Below are positions 8,788 to 18,282 of a DNA stretch of 32,455 nucleotides, piece after piece (position 1 is the stretch's first letter; each line of letters starts with the position of its first letter). Below the pieces are notes generated by a model. It was not told the origin of the DNA. It did no database searches and saw nothing but the letters and a program-made list of their open reading frames with translations. The position numbers and the translations under genes are program-made. The stretch is from the NCBI GenBank assembly GCA_023431285.1, contig JAEYXN010000033.1, positions 1 to 32,455 on the forward strand. Direction: 5' to 3'. Source of the DNA: Bacteroidota bacterium. Its GTDB lineage: Bacteria; Bacteroidota; Bacteroidia; Cytophagales; Cyclobacteriaceae.

Positions 8788-11700
8788 ATGAAAACGCTGG
8801 GACTCTCGATCCTTTTCGTTCTTGGATTCACAATCGCTTTTGCACAGAATAAAGACACCACAACGGTAAGCATATCCGGCTACCGTCTCCATGAAGGAGA
8901 AACTTATAGCTGGAGGAATACAGGTACTTTCTTCGACCGCACTCCTTCGTGGGATACCTCTCCATACACTGAAGGCCACATGCGCCATTACAATGGCAAC
9001 TACAGAATCAACTACAGGCTATTGTTTCCAAATAACTACAATCCTGGTTACAGCGAAGGTTACCCACTGATGCTGGTGTTTCATGGCGCCGGTGAACGCG
9101 GCAACTGCTGGAATAAGGGGGAGACAGTCGAATGCTATTACAGCGACTTGACTTACAATGCCAATACACAACCTGTTGGCGCTACGGAAGATCAGATAAA
9201 CAACCTCCTTAATAACGACCATAACCTGGCTCAGGGAGGCGGAGCTCACCTTTCAGCGAGAAACAGGGCGGGTAACCTTCTGCCTAACGATCCAACCCTT
9301 AATCCCCGGGCGTTCCCTGGTTTTGTATTGTATCCCCAAAACCTCAACGGCTGGGGCCTTGGCGATACACGCGATGCTATCAGAGTACTTCGTTTGTTGA
9401 TGAAGAAATACAACATTGATCCCGACCGTATTTATGTAAGCGGACTCTCTAACGGCGGTCGGGGAGCATTGTTTGCTCTTGTGGAAGCTGACTGGCTATT
9501 TGCAGCGGCGGCTACACAATCTGCTATTCCCGATCACAATTCTTACAAGTCTCAAATCGACAGCGTGGTGAATATCCCGCTATGGATGTTCCAGGGTGGT
9601 CAGGATACTTATCCCCTACCTGTCCACACGAAGGAAACAATTCGTGTGCTTGAGGAAGCGGGTGGTAATGCACGATACACCGAATATCCGGATATCGCTC
9701 ACGGAACATGGAACACTGCCTATGCAGAACCTGACTACTTCAGCTGGTTCCTCTCCAAAAATAAGTCTGACCTTTTCGTTTATTATGGCAACCCGAATGT
9801 CTGCGGTACCAATGACGTAGGAGCCAAGATCAGTATGCCTCAAGGCTTCGCAGCTTATGAATGGCAGCGTGATGGAGTAACCATCGCTGGCGCAACGGGA
9901 CATATACTGGTCGCCGACCAGCCTGGCGTATACCGCGGACGTTTCATGAGAGGAACACAATGGAACAACTGGTCGAAAAACGTAAACATCGGCGTTGAAA
10001 GCCCGGTAACCCCAGTGCTCTCCCAGGTTGGCTCAACCATGCTTCAGGACCTCAATGGAAAAAACACTGCGACTCTTCAGGGACCAGAAGGCGCGGCATA
10101 TTATTACTGGTACAAAAACGGAGAACCCACTAGCCTCCCGAATACCCGTACCGTCAACATCCCGGCAGGAGATTGTTCACAAGGCGACTGCGCTAACAAT
10201 GGGATCTATACAGTCATTACATCTTCATTCAACAACTGTCCAAGTCAGGTGTCAAATCCGAAGGGAGTATACTTCAGTGACCAGGCTCCCACTAACATAC
10301 CTACTCCAACGGGTTTTACTGCAACATTGAATAGCCCAACAGAGGTGCTTTTGCGATGGAACGACCTTTCCGCTCTCGAAACAGGATATGAAATCTGGCG
10401 GAGAAAGTCTACAGATAATTCCAGCACCGGCTGGACATTAGTGACAATCACTGCTGAAGACGTAATATTATATGTTGATCGCGGCCTTGCACCGAATACC
10501 ATTTATTGGTACAAGATCCGTGGGATCAGCAATACAGGACGCTCTAACTATGCACCCGGAAACAGCAAGGTGGCAGAGGCGCAGAATCTTATTATCAGCA
10601 CGGGCAATGACGTAACTCCTCCAACTGTGCCATCAGATTTGACCGCTGCTCTGACGGACACGGATATTACCTCAAATACAGCATCCGTTAAGCTGACCTG
10701 GACGGCCTCCGCGGATGATACAGGAATCAACGGATATAGAATCCGGTATGGATCGACAACGGTGACGGTACCCGCATCGCCGACCCAATACACAATCAGC
10801 GGGCTTCCGCTTAACAACGAGTTTAGCTTTAGTATCGCAGCGATTGATGCTGCCGACAATACCTCTCCTCAAAGCAGCCCCGCGCAGGCAAGCACTTACA
10901 TCGATGGATTCTTCTGGTACCACTCCACAGGAGGTTTTACTGACATCAGAGATGTACCTGCAAACATCTGGACAATGCCTGAGTTCAAAGGCAGATCAGC
11001 AAATCTTACTCTTGAACCACGGACGCAGGAAGATTATTTCACTTTGAAGTTCTACGGCTACGTCTATGTCAACACACCTGGTGAGTACCTCTTCCGCATC
11101 ACATCCAATGATGGAATTGAAGTATATGTTGATGGCGTGTTGGTCATCCGAAGACAAGGGCTGGTTACCGATGGAACGTGTCCGACAACAAATTTCCTTG
11201 CAGGTCTTCAACCCCTCCAATTAACAGAGGGAACGCACTCGATCGAAGTGAGATATTTCCAATACACTGGAGACAAGTGTCTTTCAATCGCGTGGCGGGG
11301 TCCGGATGCAGGGCCTGACCAGACAAGATTTTATCCACTTCCTGACGACAGAATTCGAAGCTACGATGTGTACGTCGCACCAATATTACCTGACGTCCCG
11401 GTAGACTTTGTAGCCACAGCTGATGGCATGTCCCGGATCAATCTTTCATGGACGTACCCCGGCACGAATGAACCAGCCTTCGAAATTCAGCGTTCCCTTT
11501 CATCCGAAGGACCCTTCGCAGTCGTAAACCGTGTAGAGACATTGTCTTACGCAGACACAGCGTTACTGCCCGGCACTACATACTATTACAGACTCAGATC
11601 CGTAAATGACGCAGGGGTTTCAGGCTTCACTCCCATTGTTAACGCAACAACGGTTGGAGATGAGGTTGCTCCAACGGCTCCCGAAAATCTTACCCTCGTG

Positions 11701-14700
11701 TCTAAGACCATCACGTCAGCATCGCTCGCGTGGACGGAATCGACTGATAATACTGGGGTCATCGGATATGAGATCTTTGTAAACAATGTCCTCACTGCCA
11801 CGACTGCACAGACGTTCTTCGTTCTTGAAGAGCTACTACCGTTCTCAGAATATTCTGTTTACGTTGTCGCTTATGATGGCGATGACAACAGATCCGAACC
11901 TTCAAATACAATTACGTTTGAAACAGTTGAACCAGTGGTATACTTTTCTAAACCGACTGGAGACCTGAACTCACTCGATACCTGGGGACCCAATGCCGAT
12001 GGAAGTGGTGATCCTCCGTCCTCATTCAATTTGAGTGGACTTTTTCTTTACGTTACAAATCGCACCAATACCTCTGTTGGAGGTGCATGGAATGTTCCAA
12101 GCCCTACAGCGAGAATCATCGTGAACCCAGAGGTTACGCTCACGATTGAGAGTCCTGTGAACGCTACTATCAATGCTGCGGAGAATGCGGTCATCATCGT
12201 GTCGAACCCAAACAGCCCGAAATTTGATGAACTTTCTCTCACCAGTACCGTGCAATACAACGCCAACGTCGGGACGATCCGTAATGGAGTTTATGGCAAT
12301 CTGATTTTGGTCGGAACAGGAAGCAAAACTTTGTCTGCCGGAGAGACCAGGGTGACTGGAGATCTTTCCGTTGCAAATGGTCTTGCTATTCAAGGTCCTG
12401 CCGGGAATACAGCGCGACTAAATCTTCTTGGCAATGCCAACATTCAGGGGGTTCGTGATCAAATTCCCGCAAACGCAACGGTAGCTCTACACTTTTCCGG
12501 GACAGCTCAACAGACTCTCACAAGTGGTGGAGACCTTGACTTATTTGAAATAAGAACGGAAGAAAATCGCGATGTTATACTGGCATCTGAAGCTCCGATC
12601 ACGCTCCGGCTAGGCGCACCAGCAGGAGGCGGGCTGACGCTCAGAAACGGATCAAGCCTGAACCTTGGCGCGAATACGCTTAGTTTATCAGGTGCGGCTA
12701 CCATCAACCGCAGCAACGAAGCGGGAGTGCTTAAGGTCAATGGGGCAAACATACTGATCACATCCTCAGCGACTGGAAATTCAAACATTCACCTCGACCC
12801 GATCGAGAATAAGCTGTACTCTTTCACCACGAACCTTTCGAACGCAGCAGCTTCTGTTATCGCACGCACTCCAATGGATATCATCCACGGCGTGAAGGTC
12901 TCCGATGGAACGTTGCAGTCTAATGGGATGATTCGCCTTCTTTCTACTGATGAAAAGACCGCGAACCTGGAGGAAATTGGTAGCACCGGAAGTATTGTCG
13001 GAGACATGATTGTTGAACGATATTTCTCTCAGAAAGAAAAGACGTATCGATACATATCATCGCCTGTAGCTGGTACTACTGTGGCGGACTGGCAAAAGTT
13101 TTTCAAGATCACCGGAAGCTTTGAAGGAGCATCAAAGGGTGCTGGTCTGTCATCAGCCTATTCGTTATTCGTTTATGATGAGCCTGCATGGGTGGGTTAT
13201 CCGACCACTACAAATGCTGCTCCGATTGAGAGGGGAGTTGGCTACGCTGCTTACATCCGTAATGCCACAGCTTTCACACTATCTCATATTGGAAATCCGT
13301 ATCAGCATGATATCCCGTTCGCACTCACTCCTGGCGATCCTGCTAGTGGTGGATGGAACCTCGTGGGAAATCCTTATGCAAGCACAATTCAATGGAATAA
13401 CACCGCATGGCAGCGCAACGATGTCGGAAGCATTGTCGCTGTGAGGAACAACGCCAGCGCATCATCGGGACAGTTTCTATATTATGATGCAAACACCGGA
13501 CTTGGCACTGGCGGAGGAATTCTTCCAGGCGGACGAATTTCGCAGGGTCAGGCATTCTATGTGCAGGCTGTAGGGCCGGCGCCAACCCTGACCATAACAG
13601 AGCAGGCAAAAGTGCAGGATCAACAATCTTTCTACCGCATGGAAGACAGGCCTGTGAGCCACATGCTTCTTCGTCTCTCCAATGCGGTGTTCAGTGATGC
13701 CACCATCATCACATTCACTGATATCGGTAAGGATGAATTCCAGCCTGCTGTGGATGGTTTGAAAATGAAAAATGAAGGAATGCTGAACTTCGGCACAATT
13801 GCCTCAGAAAAGGTCCTCGCCATTAACAACATGAGCGATACCTATTGTTCCAAGAGTTTCCGGTTGAGTCTGGAAGACGTACAACCTGGACGCTATACGC
13901 TTACTGCGGAGAATGTTTACACGATGCTGGGAATTGGCGCCATTGCCCTGGAAGACAAATTCACAGGGACGGTGATTAATCTCCGTGAGACTCCATCTTA
14001 TGAATTCGACGTGACGGAGGATGCATTGTCTCGCGGCGGATCCCGTTTCGAAATCACTATTAACAGGCCGGAAATAGATCGCTCGGTCATCCCTGCGGTA
14101 ACTACTTCGTGCGGAGACGGTGCATCTATCCTTCTCGAACACTCGCAGGAAGGAGCACAGTATACCGTTATTGACAAGCAAGGAAAATCAATTGCAGCTG
14201 CTAACGGAAACGGTGGCGAGTTAGCATTCAACGTCCCGGCAAGTTTGTTAAGCGAGGGCTTGAATGAATTTGCAATCAACGTAGCATTCAAAGGCTGTAC
14301 TACCGCGCCCCTTTCATCTACCGTGACAGTTGACTTCTCGAAAACTCCTGATGTGCTCACTGCAGATGTCAGCACATGCGTCGGGGAGAAAGCAATCCTT
14401 ACGGCGTCAACCTCGGTACAGGGTTCACGGTTCGTGTGGTATGATGGCAATGGTACTCAAATCAAAGGTGTGAGTGGCGATACATTCGAAACCGATGAGA
14501 TTGTAACAGAGTCCTTCTATTTTGTATCTGTTGTTGCGCCCAACGGTTGTACTGGACCAATGAATGTAGTAATGGTCAGACCTATCGAAATGGAAGCTCC
14601 ATCGCTTACTCTTTCGCAGGATACACTATTCGTTGCAACAAGGGCGGAACAATATGTATGGACACTCGATGACAAAGAAGTTGCCGTGACAACAACTCCA

Positions 14701-15069
14701 TTCCTGTCGATAAATCAACCCGGAAATTATCAGGTGACTTGTAGATTTGGTGGTTGCGTTAAGACATCATCGTCCTTTTACGTCCGTGCTTTTGAATTGG
14801 AAGGCTGGAACTCAGAAGTGCATGTGTTTCCGAATCCTGCAAGATGGAACAACATAAATGTTCAAGGGAACTCACGAGAAGATAACAATCTTGAGATTTC
14901 AATAATTGATATGGTAGGGAAGAAAGTTTTCACCTCGACAACTGATGCAGCTAGTCTTTCATCAGGGATTTTGTTGACCCCTTCCGCCAGGCTGAGGTCG
15001 GGAGTGTATTACCTCATCATCGAAAATGGTGTTCAAACCCGTAAGGTCAAATTCATAGTGTCCGACTAA
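8788..15069 (+). CDS. Giant secreted hydrolase with Ig-like, FN3, PA14 and beta-rich regions and type A T9SS sorting domain
   Basis: The start is placed at the ATG directly before KTLGLSILFVLGFTIAFAQ, a clear signal peptide; an ATG three codons earlier is also possible. The product is 2093 residues. Residues about 70-327 are an alpha/beta-hydrolase with HGAGERG, GLSNGG (Ser221), FQGGQD (Asp273) and DIAHGTW (His305). Residues about 330-490 are two Ig-like segments with Trp-rich motifs. FN3 domains lie near 500-600 and 609-705, PA14 near 705-850 (SNDGIEVYVDG), and two more FN3 domains near 868-1045. Residues about 1050-1760 form a beta-rich region of the kind seen in large Bacteroidota surface proteins, opening SKPTGDLNSLDTWG. 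An Ig-like stretch follows, and the last 85 residues are a type A sorting domain (HVFPNPARWNN, IIDMVGKKVF, SGVYYLIIENG). Substrate unknown; PA14 suggests carbohydrate contact. A strong terminator follows. Confidence 0.92.
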   Translation: MKTLGLSILFVLGFTIAFAQNKDTTTVSISGYRLHEGETYSWRNTGTFFDRTPSWDTSPYTEGHMRHYNGNYRINYRLLFPNNYNPGYSEGYPLMLVFHGAGERGNCWNKGETVECYYSDLTYNANTQPVGATEDQINNLLNNDHNLAQGGGAHLSARNRAGNLLPNDPTLNPRAFPGFVLYPQNLNGWGLGDTRDAIRVLRLLMKKYNIDPDRIYVSGLSNGGRGALFALVEADWLFAAAATQSAIPDHNSYKSQIDSVVNIPLWMFQGGQDTYPLPVHTKETIRVLEEAGGNARYTEYPDIAHGTWNTAYAEPDYFSWFLSKNKSDLFVYYGNPNVCGTNDVGAKISMPQGFAAYEWQRDGVTIAGATGHILVADQPGVYRGRFMRGTQWNNWSKNVNIGVESPVTPVLSQVGSTMLQDLNGKNTATLQGPEGAAYYYWYKNGEPTSLPNTRTVNIPAGDCSQGDCANNGIYTVITSSFNNCPSQVSNPKGVYFSDQAPTNIPTPTGFTATLNSPTEVLLRWNDLSALETGYEIWRRKSTDNSSTGWTLVTITAEDVILYVDRGLAPNTIYWYKIRGISNTGRSNYAPGNSKVAEAQNLIISTGNDVTPPTVPSDLTAALTDTDITSNTASVKLTWTASADDTGINGYRIRYGSTTVTVPASPTQYTISGLPLNNEFSFSIAAIDAADNTSPQSSPAQASTYIDGFFWYHSTGGFTDIRDVPANIWTMPEFKGRSANLTLEPRTQEDYFTLKFYGYVYVNTPGEYLFRITSNDGIEVYVDGVLVIRRQGLVTDGTCPTTNFLAGLQPLQLTEGTHSIEVRYFQYTGDKCLSIAWRGPDAGPDQTRFYPLPDDRIRSYDVYVAPILPDVPVDFVATADGMSRINLSWTYPGTNEPAFEIQRSLSSEGPFAVVNRVETLSYADTALLPGTTYYYRLRSVNDAGVSGFTPIVNATTVGDEVAPTAPENLTLVSKTITSASLAWTESTDNTGVIGYEIFVNNVLTATTAQTFFVLEELLPFSEYSVYVVAYDGDDNRSEPSNTITFETVEPVVYFSKPTGDLNSLDTWGPNADGSGDPPSSFNLSGLFLYVTNRTNTSVGGAWNVPSPTARIIVNPEVTLTIESPVNATINAAENAVIIVSNPNSPKFDELSLTSTVQYNANVGTIRNGVYGNLILVGTGSKTLSAGETRVTGDLSVANGLAIQGPAGNTARLNLLGNANIQGVRDQIPANATVALHFSGTAQQTLTSGGDLDLFEIRTEENRDVILASEAPITLRLGAPAGGGLTLRNGSSLNLGANTLSLSGAATINRSNEAGVLKVNGANILITSSATGNSNIHLDPIENKLYSFTTNLSNAAASVIARTPMDIIHGVKVSDGTLQSNGMIRLLSTDEKTANLEEIGSTGSIVGDMIVERYFSQKEKTYRYISSPVAGTTVADWQKFFKITGSFEGASKGAGLSSAYSLFVYDEPAWVGYPTTTNAAPIERGVGYAAYIRNATAFTLSHIGNPYQHDIPFALTPGDPASGGWNLVGNPYASTIQWNNTAWQRNDVGSIVAVRNNASASSGQFLYYDANTGLGTGGGILPGGRISQGQAFYVQAVGPAPTLTITEQAKVQDQQSFYRMEDRPVSHMLLRLSNAVFSDATIITFTDIGKDEFQPAVDGLKMKNEGMLNFGTIASEKVLAINNMSDTYCSKSFRLSLEDVQPGRYTLTAENVYTMLGIGAIALEDKFTGTVINLRETPSYEFDVTEDALSRGGSRFEITINRPEIDRSVIPAVTTSCGDGASILLEHSQEGAQYTVIDKQGKSIAAANGNGGELAFNVPASLLSEGLNEFAINVAFKGCTTAPLSSTVTVDFSKTPDVLTADVSTCVGEKAILTASTSVQGSRFVWYDGNGTQIKGVSGDTFETDEIVTESFYFVSVVAPNGCTGPMNVVMVRPIEMEAPSLTLSQDTLFVATRAEQYVWTLDDKEVAVTTTPFLSINQPGNYQVTCRFGGCVKTSSSFYVRAFELEGWNSEVHVFPNPARWNNINVQGNSREDNNLEISIIDMVGKKVFTSTTDAASLSSGILLTPSARLRSGVYYLIIENGVQTRKVKFIVSD

Positions 15070-15099
15070 CTGACGACTCATTCGATCAATTTATTACAT

Positions 15100-15129
15100 G
15101 GCCCAAAATGCATCATTTTGGGCCTTTTT
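15100..15129 (+). terminator. Intrinsic terminator after the 2093-residue hydrolase gene
   Basis: GGCCCAAAATG (15100-15110) pairs perfectly with CATTTTGGGCC (15114-15124) around a 3-base loop, followed at once by five T residues. It lies 30 bases past the stop codon. It should end the transcript of the giant hydrolase and separates it from its shorter paralogue. Confidence 0.9.
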
Positions 15130-15241
15130 ATCGTTCAACGGTTATTTTTGCGGGTTATTTTAACTATCTAAAAATATTTTCTATAATTTAGAGTCGTTTA
15201 TTACACGGTCTAATAGCTTCTAATCTACCCTTCCCCAGTCT

Positions 15242-18175
15242 ATGAAAAAACTTGTTGGCTTTATCATGGCGCTTGTCTATACCACTACGTGGGGACAAGT
15301 CGACACCGCGTTCGTCTACAATACCAGCACTCCTTATGGAACGTTGGATATCCGCCTCGCGGAAGCAGCTAATCGCTATTATTATCTACAGGAAAATATC
15401 ACAGTTAGTTTTCGCGAGAATCCTCCGGGAGTAAAGACCAACACATTCCATGACATGACTTCATGGGATTCAAGTCCGTATACGCAGGGAAACATGAGGA
15501 AGCTCAGCGGTTCAAACGATGCTTTCGTGATGAACTACCGCCTTCTCTTTCCTTCAAACTACAATGCAAGTTACACTGCAGGCTATCCGATCATCATTAT
15601 GCTTCATGGCATGGGTGAACGCGCTAACTGCTGGGACACAAATTGCTATTGGTCTAACCGTGACTGGAGACCAACAACAAATACACCAGCAGCACCAAAG
15701 ACCTGGAACCATGCGCTTCTGAATAATGATCACAACCTTAGTCATGGAGGAATGCCACACCTTGAAGCACGAAATCTTGCAGGGAATAAACTCCCTGACG
15801 ATCCAACACTCGATCCTCGCGCGTTCCCAGGGTTCGTTCTTTTCCCGCAGAACCTGAATGGATGGGAATCAACATCCAGCAACGATGTTATCCGCCTGAT
15901 TCGCCTCGTCATCAAGAAATACAAAATCGATCCAAACCGTGTTTATCTGCACGGATTGTCTAACGGTGGACAAGGTTGTTATGACGTCGTGAAAAGAGCT
16001 CCATGGTTATTCGCGGCGGTTCTTCCCATGTCGGCCATAAATGAGACAGCCATTATCTCGAGAAACCAAACACCTACTATAGCTCACATCCCTTTCTGGA
16101 CATTCCAGGGTGGTCAGGACACTGATCCCCTTCCTTCTACAACAGCGCGCTATGTAAAGACTTTCAGGGAAGCCGGGATGGATATCCGTTATAGCAATTA
16201 TCCAAACCTTGGACATGGTACATGGAACACTGCTTACGCAGAGCCAGACTTTTTCTCCTGGATGTTATCCAAACGCAAGTCGAATGTACACGTGTTTTAC
16301 AATACCCCCGAAATATGTGGGACGACTGGACAAGGTGCTAAGCTTGGATTCGCAGCAGGATTCAGAGCTTACCAATGGGAGAAAGATGGGGTGATCATCC
16401 CTGGTGCGACGGGCCACGAATATATTGCAACCCAACCTGGCGTATACCGCGGCCGTTTTAGTCGTGTTCCAAACCCTGGCGCTGCCGACTGGAATGCGTG
16501 GTCTCAACCGGTTCCTGTAACAATTAAGAACCCTGGCAAAGCCGTTGTCGACGTAATCGGGACTCATATGATGCGTGGTCCTGACAATGATCCGTTTTAT
16601 AACACTGTACACCTGAAGGCCAATACGATCGACGATAAATACTACTGGTACAAGAACGGTGCGCTGATCAACATTCCTAACACCAATCTTGATGACACAA
16701 CGAGAACGTACTCCATCACCGCTCTCTATAGCAACGGAAACGGAAAGTTCACGCTGATAAGTCGCGGCATCAACAATTGCCCTACTCTTCCATCTGATAC
16801 GGTGTTTGTTTATTTCAACAACTCCACACCGACAATGCCTTCGCCTAACAACATACCAACAAATTTCACAGGCGTCGCTTTGTCACAGTCATCTATTGAA
16901 TTGTCATGGAGTTCGAACTGTACATTTGAGACTGGCTTCGAAATCTGGAGAAGAAAACCTGGAGACATCTTCCGCGTGGCAGGCATGGCTCCACCTAATG
17001 CCACATCCTTCATCGACAACAACGTAGAGCCATCCACTACTTATGATTATAAGATCAGAACGTTGGCAGAAAAATCGAAAAGCAATTGGGCACCGAATAA
17101 CAATATTAATATCAATCTTGTGGTGAGTACCGGAACCGATACGATACCACCAGGCCCTGCATCGAATGTCGTCGTTACCGGAAATACAGTGAACTCAATC
17201 AGTTTAAGCTGGACCGCCGCAACTGACAACGTCAAAATCAAAAGGTATTTGATCAGCTACGGTGCAAATTCCGTCGCTACTCCGGATGCTTCAACGTCAT
17301 TTACGCTCACCGGTCTTCCGATGAACGTAGCGTATAATATCGGGGTAACCGCCGAAGATTTCAGTGGCAACTTTTCAGCTCCTACTGCTCCGGTCGTCGG
17401 TACAACTTATGTCACCGGGCTCACCTATGGTCATAGCACCGGCGCATGGACAGATTTAGACCTGGTGACAGTTTGGAATACTCCGGAGTTTACGGGCGTT
17501 GTTCCAAACTTTACGTTGAACCCACGCACACAGGAAGATTTCTTTGTCTTCGAATTCACCGGATACCTTTACATTCAAAATGGCGGAAACTATGAATTCA
17601 GCCTTGCTTCCGATGATGGAAGCCGGCTTACAATAGATAACAACTTAGTCATAGACCATGATGGCTTGCACGGTGTCACTACGCGTTATAGCGCCCCTGT
17701 GTTCCTATCTACGGGCCCGCATCTCATCAATGTGAAGTATCTTGAGTACACCGGCGGTCAATCCCTCACAATTCGTTACAAAGGCAGCGATACAAATTCG
17801 AGCTGGATTAACATCCCTAACTCCGCACTGAAAAGCGGAAGTGCCCCTCCAACGGTCTCCGGATCTTCACTGGGCGAACACGTAGTCGTATCTGAACGCC
17901 AGAAGCCCGAAGATTTTGTGTCTGTATCTGTGTTCCCTAATCCGACTTCGTCAGATAGAATCACCGTTGCGGTCGCGGCAGAATCTAATGAGTCTGTCCA
18001 GATCAACATGCTCGACGTAATGGGAAAATCCTACTTTGAGGGACACTTCACCAGTGAGGAAGCCCGTCAGGGAGCCAAAATCAACACGCGATCAACGCTA
18101 ATGAATGGTCTGTACGTGATTGTGGTTACCCAGGGGAAATACACCGTAAAGCAGAAAGTAATCATCAGAAACTAA
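15242..18175 (+). CDS. Secreted hydrolase with Ig-like, FN3 and PA14 domains and type A T9SS sorting domain (shorter paralogue)
   Basis: This 977-residue protein starts with a signal peptide (MKKLVGFIMALVYTTTWGQ). It parallels the first 850 residues of the preceding giant, domain by domain: hydrolase (HGMGERA, GLSNGG with Ser240, FQGGQD with Asp293, LGHGTW with His325), two Ig-like segments, FN3 near 536-625 and 636-725, and PA14 near 726-850 (SDDGSRLTIDN). Both enzymes share a long insert after the oxyanion motif, with a Cys pair and the string LLNNDHNL followed by PRAFPGFVL. The type A sorting domain (VFPNPTSSDR, LDVMGKSYF, NGLYVIVVTQG) follows directly after PA14. DNA similarity to the neighbour is still visible: 17 identical bases at 9922 and 16436. 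A tandem duplication with later gain or loss of the 1.1-kilo-residue middle is the simplest account. Confidence 0.93.
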   Translation: MKKLVGFIMALVYTTTWGQVDTAFVYNTSTPYGTLDIRLAEAANRYYYLQENITVSFRENPPGVKTNTFHDMTSWDSSPYTQGNMRKLSGSNDAFVMNYRLLFPSNYNASYTAGYPIIIMLHGMGERANCWDTNCYWSNRDWRPTTNTPAAPKTWNHALLNNDHNLSHGGMPHLEARNLAGNKLPDDPTLDPRAFPGFVLFPQNLNGWESTSSNDVIRLIRLVIKKYKIDPNRVYLHGLSNGGQGCYDVVKRAPWLFAAVLPMSAINETAIISRNQTPTIAHIPFWTFQGGQDTDPLPSTTARYVKTFREAGMDIRYSNYPNLGHGTWNTAYAEPDFFSWMLSKRKSNVHVFYNTPEICGTTGQGAKLGFAAGFRAYQWEKDGVIIPGATGHEYIATQPGVYRGRFSRVPNPGAADWNAWSQPVPVTIKNPGKAVVDVIGTHMMRGPDNDPFYNTVHLKANTIDDKYYWYKNGALINIPNTNLDDTTRTYSITALYSNGNGKFTLISRGINNCPTLPSDTVFVYFNNSTPTMPSPNNIPTNFTGVALSQSSIELSWSSNCTFETGFEIWRRKPGDIFRVAGMAPPNATSFIDNNVEPSTTYDYKIRTLAEKSKSNWAPNNNININLVVSTGTDTIPPGPASNVVVTGNTVNSISLSWTAATDNVKIKRYLISYGANSVATPDASTSFTLTGLPMNVAYNIGVTAEDFSGNFSAPTAPVVGTTYVTGLTYGHSTGAWTDLDLVTVWNTPEFTGVVPNFTLNPRTQEDFFVFEFTGYLYIQNGGNYEFSLASDDGSRLTIDNNLVIDHDGLHGVTTRYSAPVFLSTGPHLINVKYLEYTGGQSLTIRYKGSDTNSSWINIPNSALKSGSAPPTVSGSSLGEHVVVSERQKPEDFVSVSVFPNPTSSDRITVAVAAESNESVQINMLDVMGKSYFEGHFTSEEARQGAKINTRSTLMNGLYVIVVTQGKYTVKQKVIIRN

Positions 18176-18201
18176 AAATTTTCAGACACCTCTCTACAGC
18201 A

Positions 18202-18234
18202 GACCCGGCCATTTGGTCGGGTCTCTTATTTTTT
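18202..18234 (+). terminator. Intrinsic terminator after the 977-residue hydrolase gene
   Basis: GACCCGGCC (18202-18210) pairs with GGTCGGGTC (18215-18223) with one G-T wobble and a 4-base loop, followed by TCTTATTTTTT. It sits 26 bases past the stop and marks the end of the secreted-hydrolase island. Confidence 0.88.
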
Positions 18235-18282
18235 GAAAATTGTGGCATCAGTTTAATAGTCCTCAGCTTAAATAAAACCGTA

